Shown here piece after piece: positions 10,076 through 20,500 of a stretch of 64,000 nucleotides of DNA. This stretch comes from Dyella jiangningensis (lineage in GTDB: Bacteria; Pseudomonadota; Gammaproteobacteria; Xanthomonadales; Rhodanobacteraceae): contig CP007444.1 of the NCBI GenBank assembly GCA_000632805.1, forward strand, positions 1,922,001 through 1,986,000, given 5' to 3'. The position numbers were made by a program, and so were the translations under genes. Every line of letters begins with the position of its first letter. Within the stretch, counting starts at the first letter, position 1. The notes under the pieces were generated by a model. The model was not told the DNA's origin, ran no database searches, and worked only from the letters and a program-made list of their open reading frames with translations.

Positions 10076-11127
10076 GGCTCCGTCACCGGCGCGGACTGCC
10101 ACTGGATGGACACGATCTTCCAGGTGGCCCCATCCTTCTTGAGGTTGAGCATTTCGCGACTGCGAATCGTGGCCGGCTTGCCTTTGAGGGTGGTGAGGAT
10201 CTGCGTCTCGCTGCCGACCATGGCGGTATCCCCCATGGCCATCGAACCGAGCGACACGGGGGTGACCTTGGCGCTCTTGAGGAATGCGATGTCCTCACCC
10301 AAGTGCCCGCCGGCGTACGTGTCGCGCGACTGGGTTTCGCCGCCTTCGCTGATCGTGACCTCCGGTGCCAGTACGGCCAGTGCCGCCTGACGATCACCCC
10401 GCTGAAGTGCCGCATGGAACGCTTCGGCGACCGCCTCGGCGGCTGGCACTGCCTTGGGTGTCAGTCCGTCCAGTGACAGCGGCGTTTCGGCCGCTTCGTC
10501 GTGCGTATGCTCGTGATCCTCGTCGCCATGGTCGTGCCCGGCTTCCGGTGCCACACCATGGTCGTGCGCTTCACCGCCATGTTCATGGCCATGCGCATGC
10601 CCTTCGCCGGCGCTGTCGCCCGCCAGGGCCTTGTACTGCTCGGGCGTCATGCCCGGCATCTTGCGAATGAACGCGACCATGTTCCAGATCGCTTCGTCGC
10701 TGTGCGTGGTGCCCCACGCCGGCATACCGCTCATCTTCACGCCATGCTTGATGACCCAGAACGCTTCGCGGGGATCATGCACGCCGTGCTCGACCAGGTT
10801 CGGTGGTTGGGGGTAGAGGCCCGGGCGAATTTCCGAATCGCTCTCCTTCATGCCGGGCGCGAGATGGCACCCCGTGCACATGGCCGTGTAGTGCTCGGCG
10901 CCCTCGGCAATCATCTTTGGATCGTCCAGGTTCGGCACCGGAATATTGCGTGCGCGCACTTCGATGGACCGCTCACGCAACGCGTTCAGCGCGGCATACA
11001 TCGGCTTGGTGTGGTGATCGTCGGCGCCGATGTTGTAGATGCCCGAATAGATGAAGGCGCCTGTGACCACGGCGACCACGCCGACGGCCGCCACGATCCC
11101 GACCACGATTTTGGTGTGCTTGTTCAT
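10072..11127 (-). CDS. Cytochrome c - His-rich linker - SnoaL/DUF4440-like fusion
   Basis: 351 residues. An N-terminal membrane anchor (about residues 7-30) precedes a class I cytochrome c domain with heme site CTGCH (84-88) and a later Met (KMSGMPAWG) as probable axial ligand. A His/Asp/Glu-rich linker (about 170-220, repeated HAHGHEH- and HDHG-type clusters) leads to a C-terminal NTF2/SnoaL-like domain (about 230-350). A c-type heme protein fused through a metal-binding linker to a SnoaL-like domain is uncommon. It could couple periplasmic copper sensing to electron transfer, which is inference. The gene lies 12 bp after copB and overlaps the DUF411 gene. Confidence 0.78.
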   Translation of the reverse strand: MNKHTKIVVGIVAAVGVVAVVTGAFIYSGIYNIGADDHHTKPMYAALNALRERSIEVRARNIPVPNLDDPKMIAEGAEHYTAMCTGCHLAPGMKESDSEIRPGLYPQPPNLVEHGVHDPREAFWVIKHGVKMSGMPAWGTTHSDEAIWNMVAFIRKMPGMTPEQYKALAGDSAGEGHAHGHEHGGEAHDHGVAPEAGHDHGDEDHEHTHDEAAETPLSLDGLTPKAVPAAEAVAEAFHAALQRGDRQAALAVLAPEVTISEGGETQSRDTYAGGHLGEDIAFLKSAKVTPVSLGSMAMGDTAMVGSETQILTTLKGKPATIRSREMLNLKKDGATWKIVSIQWQSAPVTEP

Positions 11128-11139
11128 GATGGATTCCCC

Positions 11140-12312
11140 TTAGAACCAGAGACGGATGCCGGCCATAATCTGCCGGTCAAGAACGGGTTGATGATCCTGG
11201 CGGGCGTAGTCGGCCGTCGTGCCGATGCGACGCACCCAGTTGATACCGATGTAGGGCGCGAACTGGCGCCGGATCTCGTAACGCAGCCGCAAGCCAAACT
11301 GCACGTCCGACACGCCACTACCGATCCGGCGCGCCGGATCGTCTTTGCCGTAGAGGTTCATCTCCGCTTCGGGCTGCAGGATCAGGCGCTGGGTAAACAG
11401 CAACTCGTACTCGGCGCGCAAGCGTGCTGCTGTGCGGCCGTTGCTGCCCACGTAGCCGGTTGCCTCCAGCTCGAACCAATACGGTGCCAATCCCTGGATG
11501 CCGGCAGCGGCCCAGGTGCGATGAGGCCCCTGGCCGAAATCCTGCCGTGCCCCCAGTTGGGTGCTCCAGTACGTGGCGACGGGGCGATTCCAGAAAGCCT
11601 CGAGGTTCGCGTCCTCCAGTTTGCCGCCACTGCGTTCGCCTTCGGTGCGGACCCATAGCTTGTTGGCGTCGTTGCCATACCAGCCCTCGGCCTCCCAGTT
11701 CTGCCCATGGGCGTCACGACTGTGGAAGGCTTCGAGCTGATCGATCAACAGCATGCCCAGTGGGGCGTTATCCCGCATGTCCATGCCCTTCATGTGGCTT
11801 GGGGCGATGCCATCGGAATAGTCGGGACTGCGTGCATCGGGCGGCGCATGGCCACCTTGCATGGGCCCCATCGTCATCCCACTACCCATGCTAGACATGG
11901 CGCCGTGATCCATCCCGGGCATGGTGTCGTGCGACATGCTCTGATCGTGATCCGCCGGTGCGGGTGAGGCCATGGGGGCCATGCCGGGCATGGTCGAGTG
12001 ATCCATGCCCGCGTGCGGGTCCACCGCCGACGGGCTCGATGTGGGCGCCACGGGCATGGACGAGGCCGCTGCCTTCGTTGGGGTGGGAGCTGGCGTGATG
12101 GGCGTATCGGTCTGCCGCGTTGGCATGGACATACCCGGCATCGCACCGTGATCCATGCCCGGCATGGCGCTCATGTCCATGGGGGCGGCACTGCTGGCCG
12201 GTGCCGGAGCGGCTTGCTGGGCAGCGACCGCCAAGGGAAGTGCGAGACAGAGCGCACCTATCAACACGGGGTGTGAGTATGCGGCGGGACGATGGAAACG
12301 TGATCCGCTCAT
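11140..12312 (-). CDS. copB: Copper resistance protein CopB (outer membrane)
   Basis: The 390-residue form starting at MSGSRFH is preferred. Its ATG overlaps the copA stop by 4 bp and opens a signal peptide (LIGALCLALPLAVAAQQ); the open frame continues upstream only inside copA. Residues about 45-150 carry many MDHGAMPGM-type Met/His repeats that bind copper. The C-terminal part (NWEAEGWYGNDANKLWVRTE onward) is the CopB beta-barrel domain ending in WF, as expected of an outer-membrane protein. It works with CopA in periplasmic copper tolerance. Confidence 0.92.
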   Translation of the reverse strand: MSGSRFHRPAAYSHPVLIGALCLALPLAVAAQQAAPAPASSAAPMDMSAMPGMDHGAMPGMSMPTRQTDTPITPAPTPTKAAASSMPVAPTSSPSAVDPHAGMDHSTMPGMAPMASPAPADHDQSMSHDTMPGMDHGAMSSMGSGMTMGPMQGGHAPPDARSPDYSDGIAPSHMKGMDMRDNAPLGMLLIDQLEAFHSRDAHGQNWEAEGWYGNDANKLWVRTEGERSGGKLEDANLEAFWNRPVATYWSTQLGARQDFGQGPHRTWAAAGIQGLAPYWFELEATGYVGSNGRTAARLRAEYELLFTQRLILQPEAEMNLYGKDDPARRIGSGVSDVQFGLRLRYEIRRQFAPYIGINWVRRIGTTADYARQDHQPVLDRQIMAGIRLWF

Positions 12313-14075
12313 GACACCACCACCTCGCGGAACATGCCCGCCTCCATGTGGTACAGCAGATGGCAGTGGTAGGCCCAGCGGCCGAGGGCATCGGCCGTCA
12401 CGCCGTAGGTGATGCGCTGCGCCGGCTGCACGTTGATGGTGTGCTTGCGCACCTGGAACTGGCCTTCGGCGTTCTCCAGCTCGCTCCACATGCCATGCAG
12501 GTGGATCGGATGGTTCATCATGGTGTCGTTGACCAGCACGATGCGCAGGCGCTCCCCATGGTTGAAGTGCACGGGCGTGGCGTCGGAGAACTTCACCCCG
12601 TCGAACGACCACATGAAACGGTCCATGTTGCCGGTCAAGTGCAGCTCGATCTCGCGGCTGGGTTCGCGCGGATCGATGGAACCGCCGATCGTGTGCAAAT
12701 CGGCGTAGGTCAACACGCGCCGGCCGTTGTCGCGCAGCCCGATGCCGGGATCGTCCAGATTGGTGCGCGGCGTGTCGACGTGCATGTCCACGCCGGGGCC
12801 GTATTCGGTCCTGGCGTGATGGACCGGGGGCGCCGCACCCATCGCCATACCAGTCATGTCCATGCCCGGCATGTCATTCATATCCATGCCGGCCATGCCT
12901 GACATGTCGTGTATGTCGCCATGATCGCGACCCATTGCGCCCATCATGTCCTGCATGCTCAGCCACAAGCGTGGATCCATGGCGGGCACCTCCGCTTCCA
13001 GGCCGGCGCGCGGCGCTAAGGTGCCGCGCGCATAGCCGGTGCGATCGATGGACTGCGCGAAGACGGTGAAGGCGCGATCCTCCTGCGGCTCGACGATCAC
13101 GTCATAGGTTTCGGCCACCGAAATGCGGAATTCGTCGACCGGCACCGGGTCGACATCCTGTCCGTCGGCGGCAATCACGGTCATCTTCAGCCCAGGAATG
13201 CGCACATCGAAGAGCGTCGACGCCGAGCCGTTGATGAAACGCAGGCGAACCTTTTCACCGGGCCGGAAGAGGCCCGTCCAGTTCCCGGCCGGCGCGGTGC
13301 CGTTCATCAGATAGGTGTAGGTGTAACCGGAGACGTCACCCAGGTCCGTCGGGTTCATGCGCATCTGGTTCCACATCTTGCGCCTGTCCAGTGCCTGACT
13401 CAGCCCCTTCTCGCGAACATCGCGGAAGAAATCCGGAGCCGTCGGCTGGGCGAAGTTGTAGTAATCGCTCTGCTTCTTGAGCTTGGCGTAGATGCGATCC
13501 GGGTCCTCATCGGTCCAGTCGCTAAGCATCACAACGTAATCGCGATCGGTCGGATAACGCTCCGGACCCGCCGGCGCGATCACCAGCGGACCATAGAGAC
13601 CGGTCTGCTCCTGAAAGCCCGAGTGCGAGTGGTACCAGTAGGTGCCAGCCTGGCGAACTTGGAAGCGATAAACAAAGGTTTCGCCGGGTGCGATGCCGTC
13701 AAAACTCAGGCCAGGCACCCCGTCCATGTGGGCCGGCAGCAGGATGCCGTGCCAGTGGATCGAGGTGGGGGTACGTAGCCGGTTGCTAACGCGCAGGGTG
13801 ACCGTCGTGCCTTCCTTCCAGTGCAGGATCGGCGCGGGAACACCACCGTTGACGGTCACGGCAGGTCGCGCCACGCCGGTGTAATTGACCGGTGTCTCGG
13901 CCACGGCCAAATCGAACTCGGTGCCGCTCAGCGCCGTGGGTTGGCCCGGACTGGGCAGCGCCCAGGCGTTGTTTGGACGCCACAGCCCCAGTCCGGCGCC
14001 GGCGCCGCCCAGAGCAATACCTTGAACGAAGCGGCGCCGCGACACATCGATCGCGGGCGGGGGAAAACGTTTCAT
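12309..14075 (-). CDS. copA: Copper resistance multicopper oxidase CopA
   Basis: The start at MKRFPPP gives 588 residues with a Tat signal (SRRRFVQG, residues 12-19). The three cupredoxin domains show HWHG and HSHSGFQ near the N-terminus, and HPIHLHGMW (about 518) and HCHLLYHMEAGM (about 571) near the C-terminus, supplying T1/T2/T3 copper ligands. Residues about 355-420 form a Met-rich insert (repeated MAGMDM/MPGMDM units) seen in PcoA/CopA oxidases. The periplasmic enzyme oxidises Cu(I) and binds copper. It is coupled to copB by a 4-bp overlap. Confidence 0.95.
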   Translation of the reverse strand: MKRFPPPAIDVSRRRFVQGIALGGAGAGLGLWRPNNAWALPSPGQPTALSGTEFDLAVAETPVNYTGVARPAVTVNGGVPAPILHWKEGTTVTLRVSNRLRTPTSIHWHGILLPAHMDGVPGLSFDGIAPGETFVYRFQVRQAGTYWYHSHSGFQEQTGLYGPLVIAPAGPERYPTDRDYVVMLSDWTDEDPDRIYAKLKKQSDYYNFAQPTAPDFFRDVREKGLSQALDRRKMWNQMRMNPTDLGDVSGYTYTYLMNGTAPAGNWTGLFRPGEKVRLRFINGSASTLFDVRIPGLKMTVIAADGQDVDPVPVDEFRISVAETYDVIVEPQEDRAFTVFAQSIDRTGYARGTLAPRAGLEAEVPAMDPRLWLSMQDMMGAMGRDHGDIHDMSGMAGMDMNDMPGMDMTGMAMGAAPPVHHARTEYGPGVDMHVDTPRTNLDDPGIGLRDNGRRVLTYADLHTIGGSIDPREPSREIELHLTGNMDRFMWSFDGVKFSDATPVHFNHGERLRIVLVNDTMMNHPIHLHGMWSELENAEGQFQVRKHTINVQPAQRITYGVTADALGRWAYHCHLLYHMEAGMFREVVVS

Positions 14076-14182
14076 TGCCAACTCTCCAAGGCGAACGACG
14101 TCGTGCGTCGTCGCCAATCACTGCCACTTGCCATACGTCACCGATACGGCGACACGCGAGCAAGGCTCATCGACAGGGAGTG

Positions 14183-14632
14183 TCAGGCGGACGGTGGTCG
14201 TAACGGCGGCGCGGCCGCCAAAGAGGGGGTGTTGGGCCTCGCCACACGGCCGTAAGCCGCGGTGATCGTGGTAGCGGCCGTGACGGTGGCGGAGTCAGGC
14301 GGTAACGCCGTGCCGCACATGGCCGCGCAGCTGCAGGTGTGGCCCACAGGACCACCACAGCAGCCTGCCCTGGAAGAGCAACAATCGAATGACGTCTTAG
14401 CGGTTGCTGCCACGCCATGGTGGCAATGATCACCGGCCATGGCCGTGACGGCGTGGTGGTGATGGGATGGTGCAGCGACCGTGCTTCCAGCCAAAGGGGC
14501 GGCGGATAAGGAGGTGATGATCAGCATCAGCCACGCCCACACCGCCATGACGCGAAGGCCACGGGAGCGTGCAAAGGGGCGCAAGGATGCCGTCATAAGG
14601 GCCAGCTTACCCTTCGCTATACCACCCCTCAA
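14183..14632 (-). CDS. CopL-like Cys/His-rich leader protein of the cop operon
   Basis: A 149-residue protein (alternative start 12 codons later at 14596) with an N-terminal hydrophobic segment (VMAVWAWLMLIITSLSAAPLAG). A His/Cys-rich region follows (HHHH; DHCHHG; FDCCSSRAGCCGG; HTCSCAAMC). In xanthomonads copL lies directly upstream of copAB, encodes a small His/Cys-rich protein and is needed for copper-induced expression. Position, size and composition agree here, 107 bp upstream of copA. Sequence identity to CopL could not be tested, so no symbol is given. Confidence 0.6.
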   Translation of the reverse strand: MRGGIAKGKLALMTASLRPFARSRGLRVMAVWAWLMLIITSLSAAPLAGSTVAAPSHHHHAVTAMAGDHCHHGVAATAKTSFDCCSSRAGCCGGPVGHTCSCAAMCGTALPPDSATVTAATTITAAYGRVARPNTPSLAAAPPLRPPSA

Positions 14633-14655
14633 CTCTGGAGGTGGGTGTAGCTGTC

Positions 14656-15012
14656 TCAGGGTTTACTGAAACCCAGGTGCAGAGTGATCTGGTCCCCGGC
14701 TTTCAGCGACGCGACGCTTGACGGCGGAAAATGGACCTTTAATGGCATGCCGGCTGCGGTGACATCCACCACGCCCGTCTTGGCATCGACCGCCGACACG
14801 GTAGCCGGCATGGTGTGCATGCCCTGCATATGGGCATCATGCATGCCTTTCATCCCCTCCATTCCTTGCTGATCGTGCATGGCGCCGGTGGGAGCGGGCG
14901 TCTGCGGTGCCCCTGGCGGCATATCCTGGGCCGTCGCCAGACCACTCGCCAACATCAGGCCCAACGCCAGGGGGCCGAACCGCCCATATCCCGTTACGTT
15001 GATGGTCTTCAT
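14656..15012 (-). CDS. Met-rich periplasmic protein, first gene of the copper operon
   Basis: The start MKTINVT is supported by GGAGGT 6-7 bases upstream. The 118-residue product has a signal peptide ending near GLATAQ and a Met/His-rich segment (MHDQQGMEGMKGMHDAHMQG). A C-terminal domain of about 55 residues (MPATVSAVDAKTGVVDV to ITLHLGF) resembles the CusF-type small beta barrel but lacks its Trp-Met motif. A periplasmic copper-binding role is inferred from composition and context. Confidence 0.7.
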   Translation of the reverse strand: MKTINVTGYGRFGPLALGLMLASGLATAQDMPPGAPQTPAPTGAMHDQQGMEGMKGMHDAHMQGMHTMPATVSAVDAKTGVVDVTAAGMPLKVHFPPSSVASLKAGDQITLHLGFSKP

Positions 15013-15108
15013 CGCGACCTCCATGAAAGTGGCAAACCATCAAGAGCCTGCGCCGACCGGTGTGTAGGATGGTTGAATATCGTGATAAGGCCGCCTTAGG
15101 GAGCAAGC

Positions 15109-16383
15109 ATGGCATCGCATGAGATCGTGGTTCGGCTGATCGAGCGTTGGCGGGAGGACGCGGGCGGTACCTACCAAAGCTGGTTCCTATGGGATCAGCG
15201 ACTGAAGAACTTCCGGGCCATCCGGCGCGGGCTGCAAGCCGTGGTCGCGGAGATCGAGACCGACACCTTCGGCAACGCCTACCGTGGCTCCTCCCTGGAA
15301 ACCGTGGTTCACTCGATCGCCGAGCAACGACAGATTTTTCGCGGGGCCGACCATGCGTTCCTGTGGAAACCCAAACTGCGTATTCCCGACATCTATGAGC
15401 ATCGCGGCAATCAGCAGGCGTTCGGCCGCTTTCTCAACACCTGCCTATGCGGCAACGACGAGGCCGAACTCATCCAGGCGGTTCATGCGCTGGATCGGCA
15501 GGGCATCAAGGGTCTGGGGCCTGCGGTCGCCAACCTTCTGTACTTTCTGCATCCCACCTTGGCTGTGCCATTCAATACCGCCATCGTCAACGGTTACAAC
15601 GCGCTGACTGGCGCCAAGGTGAAGCTCGGTCGCTGGGATGCCTACTTGGCCATGCGCGAGGGCGTGCTCGCGCTCAACGCCGCGCACCGCACGCGCTTGT
15701 CCAACGACCTGGGGGCGATCGCTGGCTTTCTCTTTGACATGGGTAGCGGACGCTACCCCTTGCCACTGGCAGATGATGCGCCGGACGCGCTCAGCCGATG
15801 GGAAGCCGATTTGGCGCGCATCAGGGAGGAAAACGCCGCTCACCGTAAGGCGATGGAGCTGGCTCGCGATCAGGATCACACCCATACCCAGGTGCAGGGT
15901 TGGTTGCGCGATTTAGGGCGGGCCCTGGGTTACGACGTATGGATTGCTGCCAATGACCGTAGCCGAACTCACGGGGAGAGCCGGCTTGACGACGGTTGTC
16001 TGCATTGTTTGCCACTCGCGTTAGAAGAACATCGCGCCGCAGATGCGATTCGCTTGATCGACGTGCTATGGCTGGACCGAGGCACGAAGCGTGTCGCGGC
16101 GGCTTTTGAAGTCGAACACACTACGAGTATTTACTCGGGCATTGTGCGGATGCTTGATCTTGCGCTCGGTGCGCCGGATCACGCGGACGCGCGCTACTTC
16201 CTGGTGGCACCGGATGCTCGTGAAAGCGATGTTCGCGCGCAATTCGCACGCCCGGCTTTCAGTCGCGTGCACGAGCTGGATCTACGTTATCTACCTTATG
16301 GCGCCCTAATGGCCCATCGCGAGGCCATAGCGCGTTTTGGCACGGGCATGAAGGGGCTTGACGCCATTGCCATGCCGCTTTGA
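15109..16383 (+). CDS. Unrecognised protein with possible HhH motif and PD-(D/E)XK-like C-terminus
   Basis: 424 residues, not assigned to a named family. Around residues 125-160, IKGLGPAVANLLYFLHP followed by VPFNTAIVNGYN resembles the helix-hairpin-helix and following segment of DNA glycosylases. The C-terminal half (about 255-390) has IDVLWLDRG then AAFEVEHTTSIYSGIVRMLDL, an acidic D...ExE arrangement like PD-(D/E)XK nucleases with the Lys replaced. That suggests a DNA-targeting enzyme, possibly restriction-like, but catalysis is unproven. It starts the plus-strand block after the copper operon and is 193 bp upstream of the Tn3 recombinase gene, so it may be transposon cargo. Confidence 0.65.
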   Translation: MASHEIVVRLIERWREDAGGTYQSWFLWDQRLKNFRAIRRGLQAVVAEIETDTFGNAYRGSSLETVVHSIAEQRQIFRGADHAFLWKPKLRIPDIYEHRGNQQAFGRFLNTCLCGNDEAELIQAVHALDRQGIKGLGPAVANLLYFLHPTLAVPFNTAIVNGYNALTGAKVKLGRWDAYLAMREGVLALNAAHRTRLSNDLGAIAGFLFDMGSGRYPLPLADDAPDALSRWEADLARIREENAAHRKAMELARDQDHTHTQVQGWLRDLGRALGYDVWIAANDRSRTHGESRLDDGCLHCLPLALEEHRAADAIRLIDVLWLDRGTKRVAAAFEVEHTTSIYSGIVRMLDLALGAPDHADARYFLVAPDARESDVRAQFARPAFSRVHELDLRYLPYGALMAHREAIARFGTGMKGLDAIAMPL

Positions 16384-16453
16384 GTCAGCCTGTGCAAACC
16401 AAGGCTAACGCTTGATGGGAAACTCGCATGCGTATATGTGGAGGATACGGCGC

Positions 16454-16480
16454 TTGCCAGGTTTTGCACTGGACTGGCAA
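16454..16480. repeat. Inverted repeat upstream of the Tn3 recombinase, candidate resolution core
   Basis: TTGCCAG (16454-16460) and CTGGCAA (16474-16480) are perfect 7-bp arms 13 nt apart, within the 193-bp gap before the tyrosine recombinase gene. Tn4430-type elements keep their internal resolution site just upstream of tnpI. The match is one of position only. Confidence 0.3.
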
Positions 16481-16576
16481 TCACCATAGGCTGCGGACTC
16501 GGCGTTTTGAAAGAGCTGTGGCCTCGGCTTGGGGCCCATCACCGCTATACCGTCATTGAGAGGTGCGTGACGACCC

Positions 16577-17554
16577 ATGTCATCACATTCGCTCGAACAG
16601 TATCTGAAGGCGGCGCAGCGGCCCAACACGCAGCGAAGCTACGCCTCGGCGGTACGTCATTTCGAAGTGACGTGGGGGGGGCTTCTGCCGGCCACATCGC
16701 AGACCGTGGCGGACTATCTCGTCACCTACGCCACATCGCTATCGATCAACACACTTCGCCTGCGCCTGGCCGCCTTGGCGCAATGGCACGCTACCCACGG
16801 GTTCGTCGATCCGACGACTGCGGACCTCGTCAAGAAGACCATGAAGGGCATTCAGGCACTCCATCCGGCCAGGGAGAAACGCGCCGAACCTCTGCAGCTG
16901 ACTGTCCTTGCCCGGGTCGCAGACTGGCTCGATGCCGCCATTGTCGCAGCGGATGCGCACGGCGACGCCCCTGAAGCGCTCCGCTGTCGGCGCGATCGCG
17001 CCCTGTTGCTGCTCGGTTTCTGGCGCGGTTTTCGCATCGACGATTTGGTGAGCTTGCAGACCGAACACGTCGCCGTGGTGCCTGGTCAGGGGCTCACGTG
17101 TTTTCTCACGCGCACCAAGACCGATCGCCAACAGGTAGGCACCACGTATCGCGTTCCCGCCTTGAGCCGGTGGTGCCCGGTGACCGCGACGCTGGATTGG
17201 ATCGGATATGCAGGCCTGACGACGGGGCCGCTATTTCGCGCGATCACGCGGACAGGTACGGTGTCCGTCCGCGCCTTGCACGAGAATAGCGTGGTGCCGA
17301 TGCTTCGCCGCCTGTTCACGCGTGCGGGCCTCGCCGCCGTCGAGGTTTACAGCGGCCATTCGCTGCGCCGCGGGTTTGCGGGATGGGCCAATACCAACGG
17401 ATGGGATGTCAAAGCCCTGATGGAGTACGTCGGCTGGAAGGATGTGCATTCGGCCATGCGCTATATCGATGGAGACGATCCCTTCGCGCAAGCCCGCATC
17501 GAACGCGGGCTCAACGAGCCTATCCCTTTGTATATAGGGCACGATGACGACTAA
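16577..17554 (+). CDS. Tyrosine recombinase of Tn3-family transposon (TnpI-like)
   Basis: 325 residues. An N-terminal SAM-like core-binding domain (about 1-105) is followed by a catalytic domain with Arg in FWRGFRIDDL, the HSLRRGF box (H-x-x-R), Trp in VGWKDVHSAM and the nucleophile Tyr in RYIDGDD. It overlaps the tnpA start by 11 bp in the same orientation, as in Tn4430-type transposons where TnpI resolves cointegrates. An XerC-like chromosomal integrase is less likely because of the coupling to tnpA. Confidence 0.85.
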   Translation: MSSHSLEQYLKAAQRPNTQRSYASAVRHFEVTWGGLLPATSQTVADYLVTYATSLSINTLRLRLAALAQWHATHGFVDPTTADLVKKTMKGIQALHPAREKRAEPLQLTVLARVADWLDAAIVAADAHGDAPEALRCRRDRALLLLGFWRGFRIDDLVSLQTEHVAVVPGQGLTCFLTRTKTDRQQVGTTYRVPALSRWCPVTATLDWIGYAGLTTGPLFRAITRTGTVSVRALHENSVVPMLRRLFTRAGLAAVEVYSGHSLRRGFAGWANTNGWDVKALMEYVGWKDVHSAMRYIDGDDPFAQARIERGLNEPIPLYIGHDDD

Positions 17555-20500
17555 TCCACACCGACTGGCCATCCTCGCCAGCGAAGAAATCGATGACCTC
17601 TACGGCCTGCCACAATTCACTGACGACGAGCGGCTTCTGTACTTCGACCTGAGTGCCGCCGAACAAGCGGCGGTAGCGATGCGCCGCGGTACAACCGGCG
17701 TGTATCTGGTACTGCAATTAGGCTATTTCAAAGCCAAGAGGCAGTTTTTCGACGTTGAGCCGGAAGCGGTGCGCGAGGATGTGCAGCATATCGTCACCCG
17801 GCATTTTCCGGATATTGCCTGGAAGACCGTTCGATCCCCCACGCAACCGACGCGTGCCGCGCTGCAGAAGCTCATTCTGCAGTTGTTGGATGTTCACCCA
17901 TGGAGCCGGTCTGCGCGAGGAGCACTGGTCGAGCGCCTCCAGCATCTGGCCATGCGCTCGACGCAACCTCGCTACCTGCTGCGCGAAGCGCTCCATTACG
18001 TGGAACGAGAGCGCTTCGCCACACCCGCGTACAGTACCTTTCAGGACATCATCGGTTGGGTGGTCACCCACGAGCGCACGCGATTAGCGCGCTTACTGGA
18101 ACAGGCGCTGACGCCCGATATACGCACTCAGCTCGACACCTTGCTGCAGGCCGATGAATCCGTGTATCGGATCAGCGCGCTCAAGCACGAACCCAACGAT
18201 TTCAGTTACAAGGCGCTCAAACAAGAAGTTGAACGACGTCAGCTCTTTCAGCCGTTGCATACGTTTGCTCAGCAGTTCCTGGCAGCGGCAGGCATCTCGC
18301 AGGAGAGCGGTAAGTACTTTTCTTCCCTGGTGATGTACTACACCGTCTACAAGCTTCAGCGTATGGCACCGGCCACCACGCGGCTGTACCTGTTGTGTTT
18401 CGCCTATCACCGCTACCGGCAGATCAACGACCATTTGATCGAAGCCTTCATGGTTCGCGTCGATGGCTACGGCAAGCAGGCGAAGCTGGCCAGTGAAGAA
18501 GCGATGCGGCAAGCACTGACGGACGCGAGCGAACACCTCAAGGCCGCCGGTGAGGTGCTTCACCTGTTTGTCGACGACACGATTCCTGACGATGCAGTGT
18601 TCGCGACGGTGAAAGCCAAGGCGTTCAGCTATCTTGGTCCCGAACGCATTCCGCTGGTGGCCGACTACATGCGGAACATCGCCTTCGACAAGGTGGGTTT
18701 CCAGTGGGCGTACTACACCACGCTGTCGCCAACCTTCAAGCGAAACCTGCGCCACTTGTTCACCGATCTGGATTTCGCTGGCCGGGTCGAACATGCGCCA
18801 CTCATGGCGGCCGTCGACTTCCTGCAAGGCCACCTGCGACTGGGGCATACCCCGCGACAGATCGATCGGGCCACGTTTCCGGTCGACCTGATCCCCAAAC
18901 GATTGCGTGGTTATCTGTTCGTCGCCGAAGAGGGCAAGGGCCGCGCCAAGCGACTCGACGTCGATCGCTACGAGTTTCTCGTCTATCGCCTGCTCTACGA
19001 GGCGATGGAAGCGGGGGATGTGTTCGTCAAGGACAGCAACGAATTTCGTCGCTTCGAGGATGATTTGATCAGCGATGAGCGCTGGAACGACAAGGAGGCG
19101 GTGTTACGTGACCTCGATGCCCCCATTCTGCAAGCCCCTATTGAGGATACCTTGACGGCGCTACGCACTCAGCTGGAAGCGAAGTATCAAGCGGTGAACG
19201 CCCGCATTGCCGAGGGTGACAATGCGCATATCACGGTGCGTGGCAAAGGCGACAAGCGGCGCTGGAATCTGATCTATCCCGCGCTTGACGAGTCCCTCAA
19301 CAACCCGTTCTACGCGCAAATGCCGGGCATCGGCATTGCCGATCTACTCTGGTTTGTGGCGGGAAATACCGGGTTTCTGGATGCGTTTTCGCACGTGCTG
19401 GAGCGCTACGTCAAACAGGCGCCGGATCCTCGCGAGATTCTTGCCTGCATTGTCGCGATGGGTACCAACATGGGGTTGTGGAAGATGGCCGAAGTCTCCG
19501 GTCTCAGTCACGCCTCGTTGCTGTCCACCGCCCGTAGCTTCCTGCGCCAGGAAACCGTACGCGGCGCTAACGATGCCATCAGCAACGCCACCGCTCGGTT
19601 GTCGGCGTTCCATCTTTTCAATATCGGCAACCATTTGCATTCGAGCAGCGACGGTCAGCGGATCGAAACTCAAATCGACACGATCAATGCACGGCACTCA
19701 CCGAAGTATTTCGGCATGAAAAAGGGTGTCAGCGTGTGCACGGTGGTGGCCAATCATGTCCCGATCAACGGGCAGGTCATCGGTGCCCACGAGCACGAGA
19801 GCCATTACGTGTTCGACTTGTTGTTCAACAATACGTCCGAGGTCAAGCCCGAACAGCATTCGACCGACACCCACGGCACCAACCAGGTCAATTTCTGGGT
19901 GTTGCACGCGTTCGGCTATCGCTTCGCGCCGCGCTACCGCGATCTGCGAACGAAGGTCGATTCGTTGGTCGGTTTCAAGTCACCGAATCAGTACGGCAGT
20001 GCGCTCATCAAGCCAGCACGCAAGGTCAATGAGGCGCTGATCGTGGCCGAATGGCCCAATATCCAGCGGATCATGGCGTCACTGGGACAGAAGGAGGTGA
20101 CCCAGGCCACGATCATCCGCAAGCTGAGTAGTTATGCCCGTCGAAATCAGACCAAGAAAGCCCTGTGGGAGCTGGACAACATCTACCGGACGCTCTATAT
20201 CCTCGATTTCATCGACGATGTCGGATTGCGCCAGAGCGTCCAGAAGGCACTCAATCGAGGCGAGGCCTACCATCGTTTCCGCCGGGCGATCGCCTACGTC
20301 AATAGCGGAAAATTCCGCGTACAAACGGAAGCAGAGCAGCAGATCTGGAACGACTGCTCGCGCCTGATCGCCAATGCGATCATCTACTACAACACCGCGT
20401 TGCTGTCCCGTATCTATGATCAAAAGCGTGCAGTGGAAGACGAGGGAGCCATCGAAATACTCAAGGGCATGTCGCCGGTGGCTTGGCAAAACATCAATCT

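Noticed and set aside
10501..11658. Long plus-strand open frame of 385 codons
   Set aside because: It is antisense to the cytochrome c and copB genes, which have clear signatures and coupled starts; composition follows the GC bias of the real genes.
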